Source of the DNA: Mumia sp. Pv4-285
GTDB lineage: Bacteria > Actinomycetota > Actinomycetes > Propionibacteriales > Nocardioidaceae
NCBI RefSeq assembly: GCF_041320275.1
Contig: NZ_CP162023.1
Location: 2,294,001-2,358,000 of the forward strand
Reading direction: 5' to 3'
DNA length: 64,000 nt
This document shows, piece after piece, positions 41,291 to 49,369 of the stretch. A program made the position numbers and the translations under genes. The notes beneath the pieces were generated by a model. It was not told where the DNA came from. It did not search any database and saw only the letters and a list, made by a program, of their open reading frames with translations. Each line of letters opens with the position of its first letter. Position 1 is the first letter of the stretch.

Positions 41291-42820
41291 ATGACTGACG
41301 ACTACCTGACTCGGATCGGGAACCTCATCCGCGATGCCCGCAAGCACCGTGGCCTGACCCAAGCAGAGCTTGCTCAGCTCCTGAAGACCAGCCAGAGCGC
41401 CGTGAACCGCATCGAGCAGGGGCAGCAGAACCTCTCCCTCGAGATGCTCGCTCGCGTGGGTGCGGCGCTGGATTCGGAGTTCGTCGCGCTCGGCACCTCC
41501 GGCCCGAGCCACCTCCGGGTCGTCGGAGAGACGAAGCTGTCGGGCGCGATCGACGTGAAGTCCTCGAAGAACGCCGGTGTCGCGCTGCTGTGCGCCGCTC
41601 TGCTCAACGAGGGGCGCACCACCCTGCGCAAGGTCGCCCGCATCGAGGAGGTCAACCGGCTCCTCGAGGTGCTGGAGTCGATCGGCTTCAAAACCACCTG
41701 GATCGGCGACGAGGGCGACCTCGAGCTCGTGCCCCCGGCGACGCTCGACCTCAGCGGCATCGACGAGGAGGCCGCCCGCCGGACCCGCAGCATCATCATG
41801 TTCCTCGGCCCGCTGATGCACCGCGAGCAGTCGTTCGACCTGCCGTACGCCGGCGGCTGCGACCTCGGCACGCGCACCGTCGAGCCGCACATGACCGCGC
41901 TGCGCCCGTTCGGCCTCGAGGTGAAGGCCACCGAGGGCAGCTACCACGCGATCGTCGACCCCTCCGTCGCGCCGACCCGCCCGATCGTCCTGACCGAGCG
42001 CGGCGACACGGTCACCGAGAACGCGCTCCTCGCCGCCGCGCGGCACGAGGGCACGACGGTCATCCGCAACGCCAGCCCCAACTACATGGTCCAGGACCTG
42101 TGCTTCTTCCTGGAGAAGCTCGGCGTCCAGATCGAGGGCATCGGCACGACAACGCTGCGGGTGACCGGGCGTTCGCGCATCGACGTCGACGTCGAGTACG
42201 CCCCCAGCGAGGACCCGATCGAGGCGATGAGCCTGATCACCGCGGCGATCGTCACGGAGTCCAACATCACCGTGCGCCGGGTGCCGATCGAGTTCATGGA
42301 GATCGAGCTGGCACTGCTCGAGGAGATGGGCTTCACGTACGACCGAAGCGACGAGTACCTCGCCGAGAACGGCGAGACCCGGCTGGTCGACATCACGACC
42401 TACCCGTCGGTCCTGCACGCTCCGATCGACAAGATCCACCCGATGCCGTTCCCCGGTCTCAACATCGACAACCTGCCGTTCTTCGCCGTCATCGCCGCCA
42501 ACGCGTCGGGGACCACGCTCCTGCACGACTGGGTGTACGAGAACCGCGCGATCTACCTCACCGAGCTCAACAAGCTCGGCGCGAACGTGAAGCTGCTCGA
42601 CCCGCACCGTGTCCTGATCGAGGGCCCGACGCGCTGGCGTGCGACCGAGCTGGTGTGCCCGCCGGCGCTGCGACCGGCCGTCGTCATCCTCATCGCGATG
42701 CTTGCCGCGAAGGGCACGTCGGTGCTCCGGAGCGTGTACGTCATCAACCGCGGCTACGAGGATCTGGCGACCCGGTTGAATGCGCTGGGGGCCGACATCG
42801 AGACGTTCCGCGACATCTGA
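41291..42820 (+). CDS. XRE helix-turn-helix fused to UDP-GlcNAc enolpyruvyl transferase (MurA-like)
   Basis: The 509-aa protein has an HTH_XRE domain (about residues 7-62: LIRDARKHRGLTQAELAQLLKTSQSAVNRIEQG) followed by a full MurA-like EPT domain (75-509). Lys93/Asn94 in SSKNAG and Cys190 in AGGCDLGTR match catalytic Lys22/Asn23 and Cys115 of E. coli MurA, so it should transfer enolpyruvate from PEP to UDP-GlcNAc or a related sugar and is potentially fosfomycin-sensitive. ATG 41291 is favoured by TACGGT at 7 nt; GTG 41282 is the alternative. The stop lies in a downstream repeat. Confidence 0.9.
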   Translation: MTDDYLTRIGNLIRDARKHRGLTQAELAQLLKTSQSAVNRIEQGQQNLSLEMLARVGAALDSEFVALGTSGPSHLRVVGETKLSGAIDVKSSKNAGVALLCAALLNEGRTTLRKVARIEEVNRLLEVLESIGFKTTWIGDEGDLELVPPATLDLSGIDEEAARRTRSIIMFLGPLMHREQSFDLPYAGGCDLGTRTVEPHMTALRPFGLEVKATEGSYHAIVDPSVAPTRPIVLTERGDTVTENALLAAARHEGTTVIRNASPNYMVQDLCFFLEKLGVQIEGIGTTTLRVTGRSRIDVDVEYAPSEDPIEAMSLITAAIVTESNITVRRVPIEFMEIELALLEEMGFTYDRSDEYLAENGETRLVDITTYPSVLHAPIDKIHPMPFPGLNIDNLPFFAVIAANASGTTLLHDWVYENRAIYLTELNKLGANVKLLDPHRVLIEGPTRWRATELVCPPALRPAVVILIAMLAAKGTSVLRSVYVINRGYEDLATRLNALGADIETFRDI

Positions 42821-42887
42821 GGAGTGAGACGGAGGTGTCGGGCGAGGAACGAGCCCGCCGCCGGAGTCGAGCCCCGCAGGATGTCGC
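42810..42887. repeat. Palindromic repeat unit A, 78 bp, ends GCGACATC / GATGTCGC
   Basis: It starts GCGACATCTGAGGAGTGAG and ends GAGTCGAGCCCCGCAGGATGTCGC; the ends are inverted copies (GCGACATC/GATGTCGC). The first 11 bases are also the end of the MurA-like gene and supply its TGA stop. Confidence 0.8.
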
Positions 42888-42899
42888 GGAAAGAAGAGA

Positions 42900-42975
42900 G
42901 CGACATCTGAGGAGTGAGGTGGAGTGGGACGCGAGGTACGAGCATCCCGCGGAGTCGAGCCCAGCAGGATGTCGC
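42900..42975. repeat. Palindromic repeat unit B, 76 bp, direct copy of unit A
   Basis: Same orientation as unit A after a 12-bp purine-rich spacer, with identical first 19 and near-identical last 25 bases and a divergent middle (GGGACGCGAGGTACGAGCATCCC) that can fold on itself. It ends 7 bp before the convergent XRE-cupin stop. Confidence 0.8.
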
Positions 42976-42982
42976 CCTCTCC

Positions 42983-43555
42983 TCATCCGTCGGTCGCCTT
43001 CGTGCGGGCGCGGAGGTGTGCCCGCTCCCCCTGGCGGCCGAAGAGGCTGAGGAACTCGACGGGTTCGTCGCCGATGGCGCCGAACCAGTGCGGCACCCGC
43101 GTGTCGAACTCGGCCGCCTCACCGGGACTGAGGACGAAGTCCTGGTCGCCGAGAAGGACGCGGAGCCGGCCGTTGAGGACGTACACCCACTCGTACCCGT
43201 CGTGCGTCTTGAGGTCCGGGGTCGTCCGGCTCTCGGGCGCGATGACGAGCTTGTAGGCCTGGATGCCTCCGGCGCGTCGGGTCAGCGGCACCATCGTCAT
43301 GCCGTTGCGGGTGACGGGCCGCATGTGGATCCGCGGATCTCCGGTCGGCGGTGCGCCGACGAGGTCGTCGAGCGTGACGCCGTACGCACGGGCGAGCGGC
43401 AGCAGGAGCTCGAGGGTGGGTCTGCGGCTCCCCGACTCGAGCCGCGACAGGGTGCTGACGGAGATGCCCGTCGTGCTCGACAGGTCGGCGAGGGTCGTCT
43501 GGTTCTGCTTGCGGAGGCTGCGGAGCCGCGGTCCGACCGCATCGAGGGTGTCCAT
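42983..43555 (-). CDS. XRE-cupin transcriptional regulator
   Basis: The 190-aa protein has HTH_XRE in RLRSLRKQNQTTLADLSSTTGISVSTLSRLESGSRRPTLELLLPLARAYGV and a C-terminal cupin (KTHDGYEWVYVLNGRLRVLLGDQDFVLSPGEAAEFDTRVPHWFG) that would bind a small effector. It is divergent from the CxxC flavoprotein/methyltransferase pair. ATG 43555 is chosen by family start (MDTLDAVGPRLRSLR); a longer frame to 43612 crosses the shared promoter. Confidence 0.9.
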   Translation of the reverse strand: MDTLDAVGPRLRSLRKQNQTTLADLSSTTGISVSTLSRLESGSRRPTLELLLPLARAYGVTLDDLVGAPPTGDPRIHMRPVTRNGMTMVPLTRRAGGIQAYKLVIAPESRTTPDLKTHDGYEWVYVLNGRLRVLLGDQDFVLSPGEAAEFDTRVPHWFGAIGDEPVEFLSLFGRQGERAHLRARTKATDG

Positions 43556-43565
43556 GCTAAGCAGT

Positions 43566-43590
43566 TTGCCACTACAGCAACAATGTTTGC
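43566..43590. promoter_or_regulatory. Triple TTGC/GCAA/TTGC array in the XRE-cupin spacer
   Basis: TTGC-N7-GCAA-N6-TTGC gives two overlapping inverted repeats, and GTTTGCCA occurs twice in direct orientation. Likely operator of the XRE-cupin protein. Confidence 0.45.
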
Positions 43591-43635
43591 CATCTCGTCG
43601 CCTCTCCCCCACCCTCGAGGGAGAGAGGAGAAACG

Positions 43636-44607
43636 ATGCGAGAAGAACTCGAACACAGCTATGACGTCGTGGTGGTTGGAGGTGGCGCCGCCGGGCTCAA
43701 CGGCGCGCTGATGCTTGCCCGCGCCCGCCGGTCGGTCGTCGTCATCGACGCGGGGTCCCCCCGGAACGCGCCTGCGCACGCGGTCCACGGTCTGCTCGGA
43801 CGGGAAGGGATCTCCCCGGCCGAGCTGCTTGCCCGAGGGCGTGACGAGGTGCGCCAGTACGGCGGTCACGTCGTCCCCGGCACCGTCGCCGCCGTCAGCC
43901 GCGACGTCGACCGGTTCACGGTGGAGCTCGGAGACGGACGTACGCTCGCCGCGCGCAGGATCCTGGTCGCGACCGGCCTCGTGGACGAGCTGCCCGACGT
44001 CGACGGCCTGCGCGAGCGGTGGGGCCGCGATGTCGTGCACTGCCCGTACTGCCACGGCTGGGAGATCCGCGGCCAGGCGATCGGCGTCCTCGCGACCGGT
44101 CCCCTCGCCGTGCACCAGGCGCTCATGTTCCGCCAGTGGAGCGACGACGTCGTCCTCTTCACCCACACGGCCGCCCCGCCGAGCGTCGAGCAGGCCGAGC
44201 AGCTCGCCGCGCGTGGCATCGACGTCGTCACCGGAACCGTCAGCGGCCTGGAGTCCACCGGCGACCGGTTGACCGGCGTACGGATGGACGACGGCAGGGT
44301 GGTCGCCCGTCAAGCTCTCGCTGTCGGAGCGCGGATGACCGCCCGCGCCGACTTCCTGGCCGGCCTCGGCCTGCGGACCCAGGAGCACGTCAGCGGAGCC
44401 GGAGAGCACCTGGTCGCCGACGGCACGGGACGTACGGAGGTGCCTGGCGTCTGGGTTGCGGGGAACGCGACCGACCTGAGCGCTCAGGTCGGCGCCGCAG
44501 CCGCTGCCGGCGCGCTCGCAGGGGCACACGTCAACGCGGACCTGATCGAGGAGGAGACCCGCCAGGCGGTCGCCGCCTTCCGCAGCACCACGAGGGAGGC
44601 CTCCTAG
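43636..44607 (+). CDS. Thioredoxin reductase-like FAD oxidoreductase with CPYC
   Basis: The 323-aa protein has an N-terminal FAD site VVVVGGGAAGLNGALMLARA, redox pair C-P-Y-C in VVHCPYCHGWEIRG (about 135-138), NADPH domain GVLATGPLAVHQAL with a degraded GxGxxA motif, and the C-terminal FAD segment GVWVAGNATDLSAQVGAAAAAG. Actinobacterial relatives without a dedicated thioredoxin act in disulfide redox or natural-product tailoring. GAGAGGAGAAACG precedes the ATG. The methyltransferase gene starts right after its stop. Confidence 0.88.
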   Translation: MREELEHSYDVVVVGGGAAGLNGALMLARARRSVVVIDAGSPRNAPAHAVHGLLGREGISPAELLARGRDEVRQYGGHVVPGTVAAVSRDVDRFTVELGDGRTLAARRILVATGLVDELPDVDGLRERWGRDVVHCPYCHGWEIRGQAIGVLATGPLAVHQALMFRQWSDDVVLFTHTAAPPSVEQAEQLAARGIDVVTGTVSGLESTGDRLTGVRMDDGRVVARQALAVGARMTARADFLAGLGLRTQEHVSGAGEHLVADGTGRTEVPGVWVAGNATDLSAQVGAAAAAGALAGAHVNADLIEEETRQAVAAFRSTTREAS

Positions 44608-45210
44608 ATGCCCGAGACGTACGACCCACAGTTCTGGGAGGCGCGATATCGCGCCCACACGCCGTCGAGCGCGAACGCGGCGAACCAGCCGCTGGTCGAC
44701 GCGGCGACCGACCTCTCCCCGGGTACGGCGCTGGACGCCGGCTGCGGCGTCGGCAACGACGCGATCTGGCTCGCGTCCCAGGGCTGGACCGTGACCGCGC
44801 TCGACGTCGCGCCCTCGGCGGTCCGCCGAGCGCGCGAGCGTGCGGCAGAGGCCGGGGGCGACGTCTCCGCACGCATCGACTGGCGCGTGGCCGACCTGAC
44901 GGTGTGGACGCCGGGGTCCGAGCACTTCGACCTCGTCACGTCCCACTACGTGCACGTCGAAGCGCCGTACGAGGACGTGGTCGAGCGGCTCGCGCGGGCG
45001 GTCGCGCCGGGCGGGACGCTGCTCGTCGTCGGGCACGACACCACTCACCACGCCGGCCACGGTGTTGACATCGCGCAGGCCGCCGCGGTTCTCGACCGGG
45101 ATCAGTGGGAGGTGCAGATCGCCGCAGATCAGCCTCGTACGGCACACGACCCGCACGGTCACGAGGTCGATCTGCGGGACGCGGTGCTGCGCGCCCGGCG
45201 CCTCGTCTGA
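44608..45210 (+). CDS. Class I SAM-dependent methyltransferase
   Basis: The 200-aa Rossmann methyltransferase has motif I ALDAGCGVGNDAIWLA (about 41-56), acidic motif II VTALDVAP, WRVADL for the adenine pocket and APGGTLLVVGHD for motif III. It is like TehB/thiopurine-type enzymes (N-terminal FWEARY). The ATG follows the flavoprotein stop with no gap, so the two are co-translated and under XRE-cupin control. Target unknown: oxyanion, thiol or small molecule. Confidence 0.87.
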   Translation: MPETYDPQFWEARYRAHTPSSANAANQPLVDAATDLSPGTALDAGCGVGNDAIWLASQGWTVTALDVAPSAVRRARERAAEAGGDVSARIDWRVADLTVWTPGSEHFDLVTSHYVHVEAPYEDVVERLARAVAPGGTLLVVGHDTTHHAGHGVDIAQAAAVLDRDQWEVQIAADQPRTAHDPHGHEVDLRDAVLRARRLV

Positions 45211-45251
45211 CGCACCTTCGCGAACACGGTGGATCGTGAACCCGGGGGCGG

Positions 45252-45257
45252 CATACT
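45252..45257 (+). promoter_or_regulatory. -10 box CATACT for the GDPD gene
   Basis: CATACT, 6 nt, then GTG 45264. Confidence 0.45.
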
Positions 45258-45263
45258 AGGCCC

Positions 45264-46055
45264 GTGACAGCCCCGGCGCCGCCCTTCCTCGCCTCACCGA
45301 AGCCGTTGGCGTTCGCGCACCGCGGTGGCGCCGCGTACGCGCCGAACCGCGACATCGAGAACTCCCTCGCTGCCTTCGACAACGCCGTACGCCTGGGCTA
45401 CCGCTACCTGGAGACGGACGCCCGGGTGTCGGCCGACGGCACGGTGTTCGCCTTCCACGACGCCACCCTCGACCGGACGACCGACCGGCGCGGAACGCTC
45501 GCTCGCCTGGACGCGACCGAGGTGCACCGGGCGCGCATCGGCGGGCGCGAGCCGATCCCGCTCCTGCGCGAGCTGCTCGACGCCTTCCCGGACGCACGCT
45601 TCAACATCGACGTGAAGGACGCGGCGACCGTCGCGCCGACGCTGCGGGTGATCGAGGAGGCCGGCGCAACGGACCGGGTCTGCATCGCGTCGTTCTCCCA
45701 CCGACGGCTCGGGCAGGTCAGGGCGTTGGCGCCGCATGTCACGACGTCGGCCTCCCCACCGGAGATCGCCCGGGTGATGGCACACCCGTGGCGGGTCCTG
45801 CCCGCACTGCGCAGGACGGGGGTGTCGTGCGTCCAGGTGCCGACGCGGCGGGGGTGGTTGTCGATCGTGACGCCGAAGTTCGTCCGCGCCGCGCACACCC
45901 TCGGTCTGGAGGTCCACGTGTGGACCATCGACGATCCGTCCGAGATGGCTCGACTCCTCGACCTCGGTGTCGACGGACTGATGACCGACCGCATCGACGT
46001 CCTTCGAGACGTCCTCACTGCCCGCGGGCTCTGGACCGGAGGGGACCCCCGATGA
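45264..46055 (+). CDS. Glycerophosphodiester phosphodiesterase
   Basis: The 263-aa TIM-barrel hydrolase of the UgpQ type has FAHRGGAAYAPNRDIENSLAAFDNAV with the catalytic His/Arg and metal Glu, LETDARVSADGTVFAFHD with the second His, and FNIDVKD and VHVWTIDDPSEMARLLDLGVDGLMTDR at the end. There is no signal peptide, so it is a cytoplasmic enzyme releasing sn-glycerol-3-phosphate and an alcohol. ATGA overlap joins it to the MFS gene. Confidence 0.9.
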   Translation: MTAPAPPFLASPKPLAFAHRGGAAYAPNRDIENSLAAFDNAVRLGYRYLETDARVSADGTVFAFHDATLDRTTDRRGTLARLDATEVHRARIGGREPIPLLRELLDAFPDARFNIDVKDAATVAPTLRVIEEAGATDRVCIASFSHRRLGQVRALAPHVTTSASPPEIARVMAHPWRVLPALRRTGVSCVQVPTRRGWLSIVTPKFVRAAHTLGLEVHVWTIDDPSEMARLLDLGVDGLMTDRIDVLRDVLTARGLWTGGDPR

Positions 46056-47437
46056 CGACCACCGACCCCACAGCGACGGCTGGCTCACGCCGTCGCGAGC
46101 AACGCGCCTGGTACTGGTACGACTGGGCCAACTCCGCCTACATCACGAGTGTCGGCACGGTCCTCATCGGCCCATACCTGACGTCGGTCGCCGAGCGCGA
46201 CGCGTGCGGGCGCGTTGGCACGGCGGCGAACCCCTGCGACGGCAACGTCGACCTGCTCGGCCTCGGGCTCTCGGCCGGCTCCCTGGTGTTCTACGTCGTC
46301 ACGTTCGCCACCCTTCTCTCGGCGCTGGTCCTGCCGATCGTGGGCGCCATCGCGGACCGGGTGCAGTCCAAGCGGACCCTGCTCGCCCGGCTCGCCTGGA
46401 CGGGCGCTGCCGCCGCGTGCTGCATGTTCCTCGTCGCCGGCAGCAACTGGCAGCTCGGCGCAGTCCTCCTGGTGTTCGCCAATCTCTGCATGGGGGCCTC
46501 GCTCACGGTCTACGACGCGATCCTCATCGACGTCGCCGCGCCCGAGGAGCGCGACCGGGTCTCCTCGCGCGGATGGGCGTTCGGCTACCTCGGCGGCGGC
46601 GTGCTGCTGCTGGTCAACCTCGGCATGGTGCTCGGCGCCGGGGAGCTCGTCGGCACGGACACCGCGGTCCGGATCAGCCTGCTCTCCGCGGGCCTGTGGT
46701 GGGGCGGGTTCACCGTCCTGGCCTACCGCGGACTGCGCGACCACCCGCCAGCAGACATCCCGCCGGACGACTCCCGGCTCGAGTCCGGACTGATCAGACG
46801 CAGCTTCGGCCAGCTCTGGGCGACCCTGCGCCACCTCAGGAACTATCCGCAGACCCTGCTGTTCCTGATCGCGTACCTGTTCTACAACGACGGCATCCAG
46901 ACGGTCATCTACTCGTCGTCGGTCTACGGCCAGAAGGAGCTGGGCTTCTCGCAGGAGGTGCTGATCGCAACGATCCTGCTGGTCCAGTTCGTGGCGATCG
47001 CAGGAGCGCTCTCCTTCGGCCGGATCGCCGGACGCATCGGTGCCCGCCGCACGATCATGGGCGGGCTGGTCGTCTGGATGGTCATCGTCTCCTGCGGCTA
47101 CGTCATGCCTGCCGGTGAGGTGTTGCCCTTCCTGGCGCTCGCAGCAGGGATCGGGATCGTGATGGGCGGAACCCAGGCGTTGTCGCGCTCGTTGTACTCG
47201 CAGATGATCCCGCCGGGGCGCGAAGCCGAGTACTTCAGCCTCTACCAGGCCGCCGAGCGTGGCACGAGCTGGCTCGGTACGCTGGTGTTCGGTCTCGTCC
47301 ACCAGGTGACCGGGTCCTACCGGCCGGCGATCTTCGCCTTGATCGTCTTCTTCATGGTCGGATTCGTCCTCCTGGTACGGCTCGACCCACGACGTGCGAT
47401 TCACGAGGCCGGAAACCCGGTCCCCGCAAGGGTCTGA
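46052..47437 (+). CDS. MFS transporter, UMF1 (Atg22-like) family
   Basis: The 461-aa protein of about 12 helices opens REQRAWYWYDWANSAYITSVGTVLIGPYL, the UMF1/Atg22 signature, and contains GMILSLYQAAERGTSW-type residues as YFSLYQAAERGTSWLGTLVFGLVHQVTGSYRPAI near the end. The loop ADRVQSKRTLL after helix 2 stands in for MFS motif A. The substrate is unknown; a link to glycerophosphodiester or amino-acid export is suggested only by its overlap with the GDPD gene. Confidence 0.88.
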   Translation: MTTTDPTATAGSRRREQRAWYWYDWANSAYITSVGTVLIGPYLTSVAERDACGRVGTAANPCDGNVDLLGLGLSAGSLVFYVVTFATLLSALVLPIVGAIADRVQSKRTLLARLAWTGAAAACCMFLVAGSNWQLGAVLLVFANLCMGASLTVYDAILIDVAAPEERDRVSSRGWAFGYLGGGVLLLVNLGMVLGAGELVGTDTAVRISLLSAGLWWGGFTVLAYRGLRDHPPADIPPDDSRLESGLIRRSFGQLWATLRHLRNYPQTLLFLIAYLFYNDGIQTVIYSSSVYGQKELGFSQEVLIATILLVQFVAIAGALSFGRIAGRIGARRTIMGGLVVWMVIVSCGYVMPAGEVLPFLALAAGIGIVMGGTQALSRSLYSQMIPPGREAEYFSLYQAAERGTSWLGTLVFGLVHQVTGSYRPAIFALIVFFMVGFVLLVRLDPRRAIHEAGNPVPARV

Positions 47438-47467
47438 GGGGTGGCGTAGGACACTCTTCGCTCTCAG

Positions 47468-47494
47468 GGGAATCTCACAAGCCCCCGATACGTT
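47468..47494 (+). promoter_or_regulatory. SigR-type promoter GGGAAT-N18-GTT for rbpA
   Basis: GGGAAT (47468-47473), an 18-bp spacer and GTT (47492-47494) match the SigR/SigH thiol-stress consensus, 73 bp upstream of rbpA. Confidence 0.7.
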
Positions 47495-47566
47495 GGACAG
47501 TGTGGATGGAAACGGACACGTTTCGTCCAGTTCAGATCGTGTGGAACCAATGTCGGGAGGGCAGTG

Positions 47567-47956
47567 ATGGCTGAGCGTTCACTTCGAGGAGCACGGCTCG
47601 GGACCCAGAGCTTCGAGGACGAGCGGGGTGTCGAGATGGCGCCGCGTCAGGAGGTCGAGTACGTCCTCCCCGACGGCAAGTCCTTCACCGTCACGATGGC
47701 CGACGACGCCGAGGTTCCCGCCGAGTGGGAGGACCCGCGCACCGGCAAGGTCGGCCGCCGCGTCGACGGCGAGGCGCCCGAGCAGAAGGAAGTCAAGGCC
47801 CCGCGTACGCACTGGGACATGCTCCTGGAGCGGCGTTCGATCCCGGAGCTCGAGGAGATCCTGACCGAGCGTCTCGAGCTGCTGCGTGCCGGTGAGATCG
47901 GCCCGGCCCACCTGCACCGGCCGGCCAAGGTCAAGGCCAAGGCGCGCAAGCGCTGA
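47567..47956 (+). CDS. rbpA: RNA polymerase-binding protein RbpA
   Basis: The 129-aa actinobacterial RNA polymerase accessory protein stabilises the sigma-A holoenzyme and open complexes and lowers rifampicin sensitivity. Seen here: N-terminal SLRGARLGTQSFEDERGVEMAPRQEVEYVLPDGKSFTVTMADDAEVPAEWEDPRTG (core), then RTHWDMLLERRSIPELEEILTERLELL, the sigma-interaction domain. The core's usual zinc cysteines are not seen, which is common in some lineages. GGGAGG and ATG 47567 are clear (GTG 47564 is adjacent). The SigR-like promoter links it to thiol-oxidation stress, as known in Streptomyces. Confidence 0.95.
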   Translation: MAERSLRGARLGTQSFEDERGVEMAPRQEVEYVLPDGKSFTVTMADDAEVPAEWEDPRTGKVGRRVDGEAPEQKEVKAPRTHWDMLLERRSIPELEEILTERLELLRAGEIGPAHLHRPAKVKAKARKR

Positions 47957-47966
47957 GCAGGACCGT

Positions 47967-47991
47967 CGCCCGCGGACCACGTCCGCGGGCG
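47967..47991 (+). terminator. Hairpin after rbpA
   Basis: CGCCCGCGGAC-CAC-GTCCGCGGGCG is a perfect 11-bp stem with a 3-nt loop, 10 bp after the rbpA stop. There is no T-tract. Confidence 0.6.
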
Positions 47992-48017
47992 CTGTAGAGC
48001 CCTCCCCCAACAAGACA

Positions 48018-48056
48018 CCTGGGTCGCGCCCTCCCCCGTGGCGCGGCCCAGGCTTT
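48018..48056. terminator. Rho-independent-like terminator between rbpA and fxsA
   Basis: CCTGGGTCGCGCC (48018-48030) pairs with GGCGCGGCCCAGG (48040-48052), with one mismatch, followed by CTTTTG. It lies between the convergent genes. Confidence 0.6.
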
Positions 48057-48098
48057 TGTCTGCCTGCGGCCGGCGTCCCGAAGATGGTCCTCAGCCGG

Positions 48099-48587
48099 TC
48101 AGGGCTCGTCGACGACCTCGCCCTGCACGACGGTCCGCGCTGCGGGCCCGGCGGGCGCCCCGGAAGTCGACTGGCCGCTCGCGACGTCGGGGCGGGCTGC
48201 CGGCCGACCGAACCGGTCCGTGACGATCCACGAACCCTTGCTCTCTGCCCAACGCCGCGTACGCCGAGCGGCGATCCGTCGGACCGGCGGGATCATCAGG
48301 ACGAGCCCGACGAGCGCCGTCAGGAAGCCGGGGACCGCGAGCAGGACGCCCGCGACGGCGCTCGGACCACCGCTGTCCGCAGGCGGGACGATGCCGTCGG
48401 CGGCCGCGGCACGCAGCACCTGGAGCTTGCGACGCCCGGCACTGCGCAGGATGAGCACCCCGATCACGGAGAGCGCGACCAGCGCCAGCAAGGTCTGGCC
48501 CACGCCGATCAGGCCGGCGACGCCGACAGCGATCGCGATCTCGACCACGGGGAGCAGCAGCAGGGCGGCCATGAATCCTCGACGCAT
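48099..48587 (-). CDS. fxsA: FxsA family membrane protein
   Basis: The 162-aa protein has the FxsA domain with two membrane helices: ALLLLPVVEIAIAVGVAGLIGVGQTLLALVALSVIGVLIL and AVAGVLLAVPGFLTALVGLVLMIPPVR, the latter with the PGF(L)T family motif. E. coli FxsA affects exclusion of phage T7 by F plasmids; the general role is unknown. AAGGAGAGG precedes ATG 48587. It is the third of three genes in lnt - ppm1 - fxsA order. Confidence 0.88.
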   Translation of the reverse strand: MRRGFMAALLLLPVVEIAIAVGVAGLIGVGQTLLALVALSVIGVLILRSAGRRKLQVLRAAAADGIVPPADSGGPSAVAGVLLAVPGFLTALVGLVLMIPPVRRIAARRTRRWAESKGSWIVTDRFGRPAARPDVASGQSTSGAPAGPAARTVVQGEVVDEP

Positions 48588-48625
48588 CGGCCTCTCCTTG
48601 GGGTGTCCGGTGTCGCGGGGGGCTG

Positions 48626-49369
48626 TCAGCTCCCCTGCCCCGAGAATACGCCGCGCAGCCAACGCGTCCGGTCCTGCACGGCCCAGCCGGTGACGCGTAC
48701 GAGGGCCTCGCGCACGATGGCGCCGTCCATCTTGGACTCCCCCGCGACGCGTTCGACGAAGGTGATCGGGACCTCGCGGACGTCGTAGCCGGCGCGCACG
48801 GCGCGGCGCGCGAGGTCGACCTGGAAGCAGTAGCCGTGCGACGCGACCTCGGCGTCGAGGATGTCGCGCAGCACCGTGGCACGGAACGCGCGATAGCCGC
48901 CGGTCGCGTCCCGCAGCGAGAGGCCGAGGGCGAGCCGGGCGTAGGTGTTGCCGCCGCGCGAGAGCACCTCACGCCGCTTCGGCCAGTTGACGACCTCTCC
49001 GCCGTCGACCCACCGGGCACCGAGCACCAGGTCGGCCCCGGCGTCGATCGCGGCCAGGAGCCGGTGCAGCTGCTCGGGCTGGTGCGAACCGTCGGCGTCC
49101 ATCTCGACCAGCACGTCGTACGAGCGGTCGAGGCCCCAGGCGAAGCCGGCGAGATAGGCGGCGCCGAGGCCGTTCTTCGCCGTACGGTGCATCACGTGGA
49201 CCGCGTCGTCGGCAGCGGCGAGGCGGTCGGCGATCGCGCCCGTGCCGTCCGGCGACCCGTCGTCGACGACGAGCACGTCGACCTCCGGCTCGGCCGAGCG
49301 AACGCGCCCGACGATCGAGGCGATGTTCTCGACCTCGTTGTAGGTCGGGATCACCACAAGGGTCTTCAC
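48626..49369 (-). CDS. ppm1: Polyprenol monophosphomannose synthase (GT2, Ppm1-like)
   Basis: The 247-aa GT-A glycosyltransferase has [29 protein letters not shown] and [13 protein letters not shown] (DxD-type metal site), the DPM1 pattern. It makes polyprenyl-phosphomannose, the mannose donor for lipomannan/LAM and O-mannosylated proteins. GTG 49369 overlaps the lnt stop as GTGA, so it is coupled to lnt; in mycobacteria the two functions can be fused as Ppm1. No membrane anchor is present in this protein. Confidence 0.9.
   Translation of the reverse strand: MKTLVVIPTYNEVENIASIVGRVRSAEPEVDVLVVDDGSPDGTGAIADRLAAADDAVHVMHRTAKNGLGAAYLAGFAWGLDRSYDVLVEMDADGSHQPEQLHRLLAAIDAGADLVLGARWVDGGEVVNWPKRREVLSRGGNTYARLALGLSLRDATGGYRAFRATVLRDILDAEVASHGYCFQVDLARRAVRAGYDVREVPITFVERVAGESKMDGAIVREALVRVTGWAVQDRTRWLRGVFSGQGS

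Noticed and set aside
42810-42975. Insertion sequence ends
   Set aside because: The GCGACATC/GATGTCGC inverted ends enclose only 76-78 bp with no transposase and no target duplication that I can see; better called a palindromic repeat.
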